The notes under the pieces are model-generated. The model saw nothing but the letters and a program-made list of their open reading frames with translations. It ran no database searches and was not told the DNA's origin. The position numbers and the translations under genes are program-made. A stretch of 64,000 bases of DNA from Chrysophaeum taylorii (lineage: Eukaryota; Sar; Pelagophyceae; Pelagomonadales; Pelagomonadaceae): assembly GCA_029834535.1 (NCBI GenBank), contig JAQMWT010000055.1, positions 280,177-344,176 of the forward strand, written 5' to 3'. Within the stretch, counting starts at the first letter, position 1. Each line of letters opens with the position of its first letter. Below, piece after piece: positions 50,939 through 61,200 of the stretch.

Positions 50939-52276
50939 ATGATATCAACCGCACTCGTTACGCGGAATCGAGTCGCGGGGGTGGTCGGTCTGACTGTCCT
51001 GGTGGCCACCGTCTTGTCTTGGCGGGCGAAGGAGTTTTCGTCTCCGACGCAGCAGCTGAGCACCCAGCAGCTGTCGATCTTCGATGTCCCGGCACTGCGC
51101 GGGGTTGTCGAGGCTGGAAAGAGCAACTTGAGTTTCGTGGGGACCGCCGTCGAGTGGTGGCGCCTCGAGTACGAGGATGGGTACGCCCAAGCAGCGGCGC
51201 GACACTACAATCTCATCACGATGACGAACGACTGCAAATGGTCCTACTTGGACGAATACAATTTCTCGAGATGTGACGCGGGGCTAGAGTTCGCGAGCGC
51301 GCAGCAAATGGGGTTTCGGTTCCACACGTTGCTTTGGATGCGCGGCGGGAACCCCGCCTGGCTCGATGAGTCGCTGGCGAGTGCCGACGCCGACAAAAAG
51401 CAGCAGTACTTGCACGATCACGTCGCGAACACCGTCTCGCGTTACTCTCGCGCGGGCGTGGTCGCGTACGACGTCATCAACGAGGCCGTGTGTGACTTCG
51501 GGTACATGGAATACACCAGAAGAGACGTTGACGGGCGGTGGGTCGCCTCGCAAGAGGATTGCTTCTTTTCGAAGTATTACAATGCGACCCTCAAGATATC
51601 GGATTGGTACTCGGGTAACGACCCGGTCGACGACTACGAGACGGTCATCGACGACGCGTTCCGCCAAGCGCGCCTCTTCGATCCGGATGCGCTGTTGTGC
51701 CTGAACGACTACCAGGACGAATCGGCCTCGGGCTTTGAGCATCGCAAGTCGGACAATATCTACGCCCTCGTCCGAGGGATGCTCGAGCGCGGCGTGCCGA
51801 TCGATTGCGTAGGGATCCAGACGCACGTCGACCTCGGCTACAACGACCGCCGGAACTGGTATCCGGGGGAATATGCCAACTACCAGCGCCTGCAAGACCT
51901 AGGCCTTCGAATCATGGTCACTGAATTCGAAGCCAGGTGCACAAACATGGGCGTCCCGTGCAAGGAATGGGATCTCGATGCCGAAACGACGCAGGCCGAA
52001 TTGTACGCCAAGGGGACGCGCCTCTGCCAGCAGTTTCCGGCCTGCATGTCTTTCACCACCTGGGGCTTCACCGACGCGGCCTCTCATTCCAACACCGACG
52101 GCAGGTACGGCAACCGTCACCCTTTGCCGTTCGACGAAAATTTCGATGCCAAGCCTGCTTACTTCGCGCTCTTCGAAACCCTTTCATCACCCAAAACGCC
52201 GCTTATCATCGACGACGACGCCGCCCCCGCCGTGCCCATCAACGACAACAACGACATCAACCCCACCACCGCCTAG
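50939..52276 (+). CDS. GH10 endo-beta-1,4-xylanase
   Basis: 445 residues from the ATG at 50939, which gives a signal anchor (VAGVVGLTVLVATVLSW) near the N-terminus; the frame is open upstream. GH10 landmarks: FVGTAVEWWRLE (strand 1), FRFHTLLWMRGGNPAWL, VVAYDVINEAVCD with the acid/base Glu182, LCLNDYQDE, IDCVGIQTHVDLG, and IMVTEFEAR with the nucleophile Glu329, then FTTWGFTDAASH. It hydrolyses xylan or related beta-1,4 polymers. In a plastid-bearing alga it may remodel or digest cell-wall glycans. The C-terminal tail is acidic and low-complexity. Both catalytic acids are present, so it is probably active. Confidence 0.92.
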   Translation: MISTALVTRNRVAGVVGLTVLVATVLSWRAKEFSSPTQQLSTQQLSIFDVPALRGVVEAGKSNLSFVGTAVEWWRLEYEDGYAQAAARHYNLITMTNDCKWSYLDEYNFSRCDAGLEFASAQQMGFRFHTLLWMRGGNPAWLDESLASADADKKQQYLHDHVANTVSRYSRAGVVAYDVINEAVCDFGYMEYTRRDVDGRWVASQEDCFFSKYYNATLKISDWYSGNDPVDDYETVIDDAFRQARLFDPDALLCLNDYQDESASGFEHRKSDNIYALVRGMLERGVPIDCVGIQTHVDLGYNDRRNWYPGEYANYQRLQDLGLRIMVTEFEARCTNMGVPCKEWDLDAETTQAELYAKGTRLCQQFPACMSFTTWGFTDAASHSNTDGRYGNRHPLPFDENFDAKPAYFALFETLSSPKTPLIIDDDAAPAVPINDNNDINPTTA

Positions 52277-52508
52277 GGATGTGCGTGCTTTTGTGCGAGC
52301 ATGTGGCTCACGAATTGTGTAGAGGAATAAAAAACCCGTGTCTGCAGCGGCTCTTACTACTCCAGCGTGGTGGTGGTGGTGGTGGTGGTGTTGGCAGTGA
52401 ATAAATCATAACGAACAGGAGGGGGAGTTTTCTTTTCTTTCTTCTTGTGTGTAACGTCGCGCGGTATCGATCATCGAAAGGCTATATATCCATCGGTAGA
52501 TCGAAAGG

Positions 52509-54044
52509 TCACAGGGATGTGTAGACGCCCCGGTCAGCATCTTGGTGGCGCGCCGTGGAAGAAGAAGAAGAAGAATCCGGAATTGTAGTGGTCCGCGCGT
52601 TGGAGTAGTAAGGGTGGAGAATGTCCTCATCATCATCATCGTCGTCATCTTCCTCTTCTTCTCGTTGCTCCCGGGGTCCAGCAGCGAGAAGAGCGGGAGT
52701 GCGTTGCTCGTCGCTGTCTATGGGAGCGAGAGCGGTCGCGGCGCCGGAGACGAGGAAGAGCGCGGTGAAGGCGAGAAAGGCCGTGCGGAATCCGTGTCTG
52801 ACGAGGAGGCCGCCGAGACCGGCGCCCACGCCGCTGCCAGCGGTGAGCGCGGCCGTGAAGAGGCCCTGAGCGAAGGTCTGGCGGTCGCGCGGGAGGAGGG
52901 ACTTGGCGTGGCGAACTCCGGCGGTGTAAAAGAGGCCAAAAGTGATGCCGTGGAGCGGCTCGACGAGGAGGACGTAGCGATAGGTGGGGCAGGCCGCGTA
53001 CGCGGCGCAGCGCACGGCGTACAACGCGTGGACGGCCGCGACGACTTTTCGGGCGCCAAACCTCGAAAAGACGGCGTCTGCCGAGTGGAGAACGGGAATT
53101 TCGACGATGCACTCGATGAAGAGCGCCGCGCCACAGATCACCGGACCTCCCCCGAGGGATTTGATGAAGACGAACAAAAAGTTCATCACGAAGCCAAAAC
53201 CCATACCGACGACCGAAACGCTCGGCAAGAAGAGCGCGAGGCGCGTCGTCGGGTCGAGGGGCTTGTCGTTGTTTTGGGGGGGCGAAGGTTGTGGTTCTTC
53301 TGGGGGTGGATCGTTGATCTCGAAGGGGTTGAGGGGTCGCGGCGCCGGAGCGGCGGGGGGGGGCGCGAGCTTCTGGAGCTCGGGGTCGCCGGGCTCGTCG
53401 CGGCGAGGCTTGGCGCGACGAAACGGGTTGAGGCGCCGCAGGCCGCGCGACGAGCCGTAGGTCGCCGCCTGCTGGGCATTCGCGGGAAAGGGGGTTACGA
53501 CGAGCTTGGAGGCCAACGCGAGCGTCGCGACGGCGAGGGTCATCGAGACGGCAACGTTCGAGGCGAAGCCGCGGCGCGCGTACATCAGGCCTCCGAGAGG
53601 CGCGAGAGCGCCCCACGCGATCGACCCCCAGAGCCTGGATCTTCCGAAGTGCGAATCGTCGAGGACCTTGAGGACGGAGGCGTCGATGAAGGGCACGAGC
53701 GGGGCCTCGACGGCCGCGTGCGCGACGGTCGCGACGAACGTCGCGAGGTAACTCCAGCGGGCGACGCTCGCGATCGCCAACATCGAGACCTGCCACATGA
53801 CCCAGCAGCCGGCGAAGATGCGCCATCGCGAGCGTCGATCGGCGGCGTAGCTCCAGGCCGGCGCGGCGATAACCTGCGCGACGCGCGCCGTCCCCAATAT
53901 CAACCCGAGCTTGCCGGAGTCCCCGACGTGCCGCGAGAGGAAGAGCGGCAAGAACGGCCAGACGAGGCACTGGCTCGCAAAATGAAAGAAGTAGATGGCT
54001 TTAGTCATGGCGACATCGATCGTCGCCTTCTTGCGCCGCGCCAT
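52509..54044 (-). CDS. Major facilitator superfamily transporter (MFS_1-like / LacY-NupG-like)
   Basis: 511 residues from the ATG at 54044. About twelve hydrophobic helices in two halves with a long cytosolic loop (QQAATYGSSRGLRRLNPFRRAKPRRDEPGD...). Typical pieces: AIYFFHFASQCLVWPFLPLFLS at the start, RSRLWGSIAWGALAPLGGLMYARRG, PVICGAALFIECIVEIPVLHSADAVFSRFGARKVV, EPLHGITFGLFYTAGVRHA, and GLFTAALTAGSGVGAGLGGLLVRHGFRTAF. These match the MFS_1_like family (MFSD6/nucleoside:H+ symporter-like). The C-tail is acidic and Ser-rich. Its ATG lies 2 bp after the stop of the COX16 gene. Met13 (MTKAIYFF) is an alternative start. Substrate unknown. Confidence 0.82.
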   Translation of the reverse strand: MARRKKATIDVAMTKAIYFFHFASQCLVWPFLPLFLSRHVGDSGKLGLILGTARVAQVIAAPAWSYAADRRSRWRIFAGCWVMWQVSMLAIASVARWSYLATFVATVAHAAVEAPLVPFIDASVLKVLDDSHFGRSRLWGSIAWGALAPLGGLMYARRGFASNVAVSMTLAVATLALASKLVVTPFPANAQQAATYGSSRGLRRLNPFRRAKPRRDEPGDPELQKLAPPPAAPAPRPLNPFEINDPPPEEPQPSPPQNNDKPLDPTTRLALFLPSVSVVGMGFGFVMNFLFVFIKSLGGGPVICGAALFIECIVEIPVLHSADAVFSRFGARKVVAAVHALYAVRCAAYAACPTYRYVLLVEPLHGITFGLFYTAGVRHAKSLLPRDRQTFAQGLFTAALTAGSGVGAGLGGLLVRHGFRTAFLAFTALFLVSGAATALAPIDSDEQRTPALLAAGPREQREEEEDDDDDDDEDILHPYYSNARTTTIPDSSSSSSTARHQDADRGVYTSL

Positions 54045-54046
54045 AT

Positions 54047-54265
54047 TTATTCCTCGGGCCTCGGGATTCGCTTCACCTCGTAGTCGATGCCGGCGAGCTT
54101 TTTTGTGACGGCGGCGTGTTCCTCGGCGAGGTTGAAGGCGCGTTCCCGCTGGCTCTTGACGCGGAGGTCGCGGGCCTCGACGGTACCGCGCGTGAACTGG
54201 GCGAGTACCAAGGCGCCGCCGGCGACGAGGAGGACTAGTGGAGCGCCGGAGCTCAAGTGCCGCAT
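54047..54265 (-). CDS. COX16: COX16-like cytochrome c oxidase assembly factor
   Basis: 72 residues from the ATG at 54265 (MRHLSSGAPLVLLVAGGALVLAQFTRGTVEARD). One membrane helix near the N-terminus, then VEARDLRVKSQRERAFNLAEEH and the C-terminal YEVKRIPRPEE, which match COX16 (helix, 'VEA+D', 'NLEEEY', 'YE.KRIPRP.E'). COX16 sits in the inner mitochondrial membrane and helps deliver COX2. The frame extends upstream to 54325. It is followed after 2 bp by the MFS transporter on the same strand. Confidence 0.85.
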   Translation of the reverse strand: MRHLSSGAPLVLLVAGGALVLAQFTRGTVEARDLRVKSQRERAFNLAEEHAAVTKKLAGIDYEVKRIPRPEE

Positions 54266-54426
54266 GCACGCCGCGACGCGCCGGGGGTAAGTAAGGGGGG
54301 TGGACTCCAATAATCTTATCTTCATTTACCCCCCGAACAGGACCCCCACTTCCGATAAACCACCAAAAAGCTTCAAGCCCGCCCCCCTGAAATCGTCGTG
54401 AAGCTCCCAAAAAGGTCCCAGAACGT

Positions 54427-56237
54427 TTGCTTTTAAAGCAAAAAGAGTGCTTCGATGAGGCTGGCTTTTATTCTATGAAGCACCGAGTAGTACTCAAGCG
54501 GCCGACAAGCAGCAGCAGCGGCAGCATCAGCTCGTGGGCCCCCAGGTTACGCGGCAGGCGGCGCGTCGAGCGGGAGGATGACACCTTTGAGGAAAAGCGA
54601 CCGCTCTCCGACGACGACGACGAGGACGGTCTGTCGGACATGAGTGGCCGAGCGTTCTCGCCGCGGACCCCGTTGAATGAGCGGCGGCGGCGGCGGCGGA
54701 AACCATGGCGTCTGGGTGGCGTCGTGATTCTAGTCGCCTTGGGCGCGTGGTATCTCGGTGGATGGTCGCGGCGCCAGTCGCGGATTGGCGACTTCGAAAC
54801 GTCCGAGCGCGACGCGAGCTTGCTTTTCGACATTCTCGACGCCGACGCCGACGGCGAGGTCGAGCAAGCGGAGCTCGAGGCCTTCGTGGGCGACGCCATC
54901 GGTGGCCACGTCCTCGACTCGCGCGAGGAAATCGAGGCGGGTGTCGCTTCTATCCTCGACGCCGCCGATTCCAACGCCGACGCGAGACTTTCGACGGCCG
55001 AGACCTTCGCCTACTGGAAGACGTTGGGCTCGCTCCTGAGCGTCGACGAGGTCGCGCAGTGGGTCGAGCACGCCGCGCAGCTCCCCACCCACGTCGCGCG
55101 CAAGTTCCGCGACGCTTCTGTTTCCGGTTACGACTTCGCCGAACTCGTGAGAGACGGCTCTTCCGAGACGGGCGCGCTCGCGAAAATCGGCGTCAAGCAC
55201 GCGCGCCAGCGCACGAAACTCGTCCGCGCGATGCGCATGCGACTCACGGGCGTCGGACGCACGCCCAAGTCCCCGGGACCCCTCCTCGTCCTCGGCAAAC
55301 CCAAGTGCGGCGAGGTCAGGCTCGCGTGGTCTCACGCCCAAGGCGGCAATTTCCCGACCCACAAGTATCGCCTCGAGCGGAGAATCGCCGGCGCTTCCCG
55401 TGTCTCGCTCGCGCGAACGCTCTTCCGCCTACCGTTCCGCATCGTCCCCCGCCTTTTCGGACCGACGCGGGATGACGACGACGACGACGACTGCGATCCG
55501 TCCAACCAGACGTGCGACCGACCGACGCCCAACAACGGCTGGACGTGCGTGCTCGACGACTACGCCCACGAGTTCGTCGACAGCGGCGTGGTCCCCGGCT
55601 CTGCCTACGAGTACCGCCTTACGGCCTGGAACGCGATCGGCCGCTCGCACCACGCGTACCGGCCCGTTTCTGCTAAGCGCGACTGCGAGCCCCTCGAATT
55701 TCTCGACGCGTGGGCGCTCGCCCCCTTGACGAGGGCCGCGCACACTCTCTACGCCCTCTTCCAGATTTTTATCTCGGTATTTGTCGTAGCCTGCGCGCTC
55801 CTCAAGCTCGGACACTCGGCCGACGGCCAGCACTACCACCCCATCTTCGGCCGCCTTTGGACTGCCCTCTACGCCGCGCTCACGCGCACGCCCCTCCGCC
55901 GCCTCCTCCCCCCCTTCTTCTTCGAGGTCGCCACGAACCACGAGCTCCACAGACCCCGCCGACCTGGATATGCCGACCCCACCCTCGTCGGCACCCTTGG
56001 CGTCAAGGCGATGCCGCCCGAGATGTCGGCCGCCGCGCAGCAGCAGCACCGCCACAAGCCCCCGACTCGCCACCCTGAACTTCGAGAGCTCCCGCCCGCG
56101 CTCACGTCCTCGTCCCACCGCAGCGCGTGGCCCGGCGACGACGACGACAACATCAAAAACATCACGCGAGCGAACAGCATGCCCGAGGTCCATCCACAGC
56201 ACTCCCCGCACAGTTCCTACCAGAGCAGCCGCGACGA

Positions 56238-56270
<33 letters not shown>

Positions 56271-56679
56271 GATCTTCGTCGTCTTCGCCCGATCCGATGC
56301 CATCTGTCATCGGTGCCGAAGACCCTTCGACATGCTCCGCCGCTCAAAGCATCACTGCTACGCCTGCGCTAAACCCTTCTGCCGCCACTGCGGCCGCATC
56401 TGTCACAGCCAGTTCCGAACCTGTCCCGTCGGCTCTAAGTGCGTCTGCTTCTCCTGCTATCCCCCCTCAAAACAGCCCGGCCTTCCCAAACCCCTCACCA
56501 CCACCAACCTCCGCGCGGCGGCAGCCTCCTCCGCCTCCACCGTTGGTGCTGCGACGATCCCCCCCGCCGAGCGGCGTGCAGAGACGGCCAACCAGAGACG
56601 ACTATTGCCGCCGAGACGCCCGGGGCCGGTCCAAACGAGAGCGCCGCCCCTCGCGCCCGCCTCAGCACCCCGTCTTTGA
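54427..56679 (+). CDS. Two-pass membrane protein with EF-hands, SAM, FN3-like and FYVE-like zinc finger
   Basis: 750 residues, intronless. In order: cytosolic Ser/Arg-rich N-terminus; TM helix ~97-112 (GGVVILVALGAWYLGG); EF-hand pair at ~138-150 (DADADGEVEQAE) and ~178-190 (DAADSNADARLST); SAM domain ~204-272 (SVDEVAQWVEHA...GYDFAELV...GALAKIGVKHARQRTKLVRAM); an FN3-like module split by a poly-Asp insert (~284-415, SAYEYRLTAWNAIGRS); TM helix ~441-460; then a FYVE-like zinc finger (CHRCRRPFDMLRRSKHHCYACAKPFCRHCG...CVCFSCY). Calcium-dependent adaptor at an endomembrane is a plausible reading. I know no protein with this set together. Confidence 0.7.
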
Positions 56680-56962
56680 TTCTCCGCTTCGGTTGGGTTG
56701 CATCTACGGCGCCTCCCCCTTCGATCTCGCCCGCCTCTCGCCCAGAACCGCGCTTCGCGGTGCGCGTCGAGGCGCGCAGCGAGCGTGTTCGCGACGACGA
56801 CACCCGCATTCTTTCTGTAGCTCTCTGTCGGGTTCGTCGAGGCGACTTTCCCTCGCTTTTCTCTGTGTGCTCCTCTCCGTTCTCTCTGGAATATGTTGTC
56901 CTGTTATGTGCGTGCGTACTTGCGGCGGCGCGGCAGGGCTCGTGTTCATTTATTTGGTACAT

Positions 56963-57912
56963 GTGCAGGCCAGTAAGTTCACCTAGTCCCAATCTCTAAC
57001 CCCAGCATTTTCACCCCGTTAAGTTCACCTAGTCCCAATCTCTAACCCCAGTAAATTTGGCGTAAACCCACTCGCCACTCACCCCACTCCTTTGAACTCG
57101 TCGCTCTCACCCCCGCCAATCTAAGCTGCTTTAATCCTCACACGCCGCTAATCTTTGAGTTTACTCTAAAAACCCTAGTAAGTTCACTTGGTCCCAGTAA
57201 GTTCGCCTGGTCACTAAGTTCACCTTATCCCAATCTCTAACCTCCGTAAGTTCACCTGGTCCCAGTAAGTTCACTTACAGTGCGCGTGAGACGCCGGGAG
57301 GGGGCTTATCGGTATTGCGCAGCGCGTGTGGGGTAGGGTGGAGTCGTCGACTCAGAAGAGCATATTCTCGGGGTTGCCGATCGACAGAGAGCCACGTAGA
57401 GCTGGACGTGGCAGAAGACGGGCTTGGGCAAGAGGACGCCGACCTCGCGGGGCGTCTGGCCCTGGCTCTTGTTGATCGTTTGGCGTCGGCGGGCCTTAAG
57501 GGATACAGATTGGAGGAGCCTCGGTGACACGACACGATCAATCATGTATCTGGTACCGTTGCAGTGGCCGTGCGACGGGTCGAGGATGCGAAGACTTTAA
57601 GCTCGCGATCAAAGTCAGCATGCCGTTGGTTGTCAGGGAGTTCAAAACTCGACTCTTGAGAGCGAGGCGTCGTCTTTCGACCCAACCTAGTCGGCCGAAA
57701 AGAACTCCGACGCCTCGTCTCCGGGAAAAAAAGGCCGCGGTCATGCGCGCGTTGTCAGCATCGACAATATCGTTTCGACGGGGCGTGAGAATGGCGCGCT
57801 GAAAGAGCCGCCGCGGGTCGTGGAAACAGTCTGCGAGGTCGCCGTAGACGGCTTGGAGGATCAATGCCTGCCTGGCTCGTGGGCCTACCTGATCCTTACC
57901 CTAAATCGAGGG
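56963..57912. mobile_element. Dispersed ~1-kb repeat, copy B
   Basis: Closely similar along its length to copy A (21806-22834), with small indels; same ends (GTGCAGGCCAG...CTAAATCGAGGG). Flanked by ACAT on both sides (56959-56962 and 57913-57916), whereas copy A is flanked by ACAA. Two independent insertions with 4-bp duplications are the simplest reading. It lies between the FYVE-like gene and the 3' end of the Gypsy element. Confidence 0.8.
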
Positions 57913-57916
57913 ACAT

Positions 57917-58244
57917 CCCACCAACTTCACACAGAGGCAAAGGCGGCCCAAACTCGCCGCATCTGTGGCGTAAGGAGAATTTTAGGGGCTACCTGGCGTG
58001 CCTTCGAATCCTGGCTCGCCGATCGCGTCCGTGCCCTTGGTGGGATCACTGGACGAGGATGGCCGTTCTCCCGCCACGCGACCACAAACAACTTCCGTGC
58101 CTGGTCCTCTCAACTTGAGGATCGGCTGTTGCTTTATGATCAAGGATAATCGAAAATCGGAAATCAGGGTGACATGCGTCACGGAAAAGGAAGTTGCCGC
58201 CACAGGACTCCCCTGGTAAGAATTCGAGCTGCCCCAGCGAGGTG
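57917..58244. other. Region 3' of the Gypsy pol gene
   Basis: About 330 bp after the pol stop. It should hold the 3' untranslated region or LTR of the element, but I see no matching LTR elsewhere in the window and no clear polypurine tract. Confidence 0.4.
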
Positions 58245-61200
58245 CTAGCGCGAGGAGCGCGGCTTCGCCTTACGAGCATCTCGTGAACGAATCTTCTGGT
58301 AAACGCGGGTGATGATCGGTTCAGGAACGCGACCACTGCGTAAAGTAAACTTGGGGACCAACACGTCAATCTCGTGCGGAGCGAAATCCGTGACACAAGG
58401 AGTTGTGTTGGAGGGAATTCGGGACTTGTCGGTGAAACTTCGACCTTCAACGTCCTTGAATTCGGGCTTGAGCTTGCGGTGCGAAAGGTGAGAGGTCGGC
58501 TTGAAATAAGCGACATCATCGTTCGGACCCAAATCGGAATAGAAATGTAGAGCAACACGATCATTTTGGTAATCGTAAGGCTCGTAAACTTCAGCAACAT
58601 AAACCTTCTTGCGCCAATCGGAGCGCTTCCGGTCGGGAATTCGGAAAACAACAAACTTACCGTGCCTATAATCATCACGGAAGGTTTCTTCGGGTTTGCG
58701 GATGGTTTGATCAACAATCGGAGGTACCATCACAGGCGTGATCTGACTTACATGAACACGCCGCTCTTCGGGCGGCGAGTCGAGAGACTCAATCCTATAG
58801 GTGACCGGGGAGAGGCGTTCCTTGATAATAAACGGTCCTCGCCATTCCGGTCGAAGTTTGTTCAGAAGGAAAGGGATGTAGAGCAAAACGTGCGATCCTT
58901 CCTTGTATTCAACATCAACATGATCAGCATTGTAAGCCAATCGCTGTTTCTTCAAAGCTTTATCACGAGCTTCGCGGACGATCTTTGTATAATATTTCAA
59001 TCGTTCGCGAGTCTCGGCGACTGCATCGGAGCGAGTCTTCGGCAATAATCGTATATCAAAATCCATGAGCGTGTAGTCAGTCGGCAGCATCGGCTGACGG
59101 TTCAGGCGCAGCATAAAGGGAGAAATCTGCGTGCCTGGAATAAACTTGCGGTTGTAGCAAAACGCAATATAATGAGCAAAGTCAGGCCAATCCGTGATGT
59201 TCCGGCCTTGAAGGCAAGCACGGAGGAAGGCCTTGATAAACCGGTTGACACGCTCAGCCGGGTTCGACTGGGCATGATAGGGAATCGTAGTTTGGTATCG
59301 TGTGTTAAAGAGATGGCAAAACTCGCGCATCAACTTGTTCACGAACTCTTTACGGTTGTCGGTACGAATCGTCTGGGGCAAGTAGCCCTTGAGGAGAATG
59401 TTAATGACAAAAGACTCAAGGACAGACTCAGCGGTCTTATGGTTCAAAACATCCAGAATCAAGAAATGCGAGAACTGATCAAAAAATACTAAAAGATTGG
59501 TCTCGGGACCAGCGCTGGGCAAGGGTCCAAATAAATCCATGCAAAGAACAGCACCATCACCATCGTAGACGGGCTGCTGCAAGAGTTCAGCTCGTTTCGG
59601 CTCAGGCGTACGAGCTTTCTGGCAAACTAGGCATTCAGCAATGAAGACTCCAACTTCGTTCGACATGTGAGGCCACGAAAATCGTTCTTGGATAGCCTGG
59701 ACGGTACTGTGACGTCCCATATGACCACCGTTAACCGGAGTGTCATGATAGAGTCGAATAATGCGTTTGCGCAACGTAGCAGGTGCAACAATCATCGGGT
59801 GCGAATCAGCAGAAATGTGGTAAAGAACATCTTTAACGACTTCGAATCGTTCGTTCGCTCGGGAACGTCGCGGCGTCTGACCTTGGGCCATTCGGTAGCG
59901 AATATCCTCGCAAGTAGCATCAGATTCTTGCTCACGTGCGATCTCAACGAGCGTCATATTATCGGGTATCTTATCGATATAATCTTTGTAAGCGGCTGCG
60001 TCCTTGAAGATCTGTGGCTCATCACGCGCACGGTTCTTCCGACGTTGTCTCGTAGCGTGAGACGTAGCCAATTTCATCGGATCCTTTTCAGGGTCTTCGT
60101 CTTCGTCTTCCGGCAGTTCGGTCGTAATAAACGACATTATGAAGTGGCAGCCAGAGACGGGAACTCCTCGGTCATCAACAGGTCGGGGAAGCTCTTGGAA
60201 CACTAAATACGCGTGGTTCAAAGGTTCTCCAAACTCGTCAGTCTCGATGACATGATCTATCGGGTTGCGGGAGAGACAGTCAGGGATACTCATTCCCGGT
60301 GACTTTCCCGGCTTGTAACCAAGTTCAGGGTCAAAATTGGCGAGGCGCATCGCCCAACGAGCAAGCTGCCCAGACGAGTGCGTCGCCTTACGTAAAAACG
60401 TCAAATTTCGGTGATCGGTCTCTAAAACAGTCCGGTGCCCTTCGATGTAGGCTCGAAAGTGCTCTAGAGAAAGTATAACTGCCAGCAGCTCTAGCCGACG
60501 AGGCTCATAATTCCGCATCTCCTTCGGCACAGCTCGGCTCCAGTATTCAATTACTCGTTCTTCTCGAGTCACTCTTCCGGCATCGTCCTTGACTTCGACA
60601 ATCTGGAAGAGATATGCTCCAAGTCCATCCTTGGAAGCATCGGATCGGATCTGAAAAGGCAGATCATAATCGGCGTGGTAGACTCCACGGGAATCAACCA
60701 AAGCTTCAATAATCGTATCCCAAGCTTTCTGACACTCGGGCGTCCACTCGAACTTTACACCTTCGAGGCATAATCGTCTCAGTGGTTCCACGATCTTCGA
60801 GTAGCCCTTCACATATCGCCGGCAGTAATTACTCATGCCGATGAAAGAACGTATCTGGGTCTTCGGGGAAGTATTCGGTAAAGTACCTGGAATCGGCATC
60901 TTCTGCAGTGCTTCCAGCGTCTTTGGATTCGGCTTCAAGCCTTCTGGGGTAGAAATGTGTCCCGGAAATTCTATATCATCCTTGAGAAGGTGGAACTTCG
61001 CAGTTCGACCGCTGTACCCTCTCTGTGCCAAATGACACATCACTTCGATCAAAACTTGTAAATGTCGATGAAGATCGTCGGATCCCATCATAATATCGTC
61101 AACAAACGCAACCAAGTCTTGATACATCCATTTCGAAAGGTCGCTCGCCATTTGCTTGCAGAAAAGAGCTCCGGCCGTCTTCACACCTAGAGGTAATCGC

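Noticed and set aside
52542-54083. 513-codon plus ORF opposite the MFS gene
   Set aside because: Composition is low-complexity Glu/Arg/Gly; the minus strand has twelve membrane helices.
56963-57912. Copy B as the 3' LTR of the neighbouring Gypsy element
   Set aside because: Matching 4-bp flanks on both sides suggest a separate complete insertion, and no partner copy is found at the other end of the Gypsy element. Not fully excluded because the 5' end may lie outside the window.
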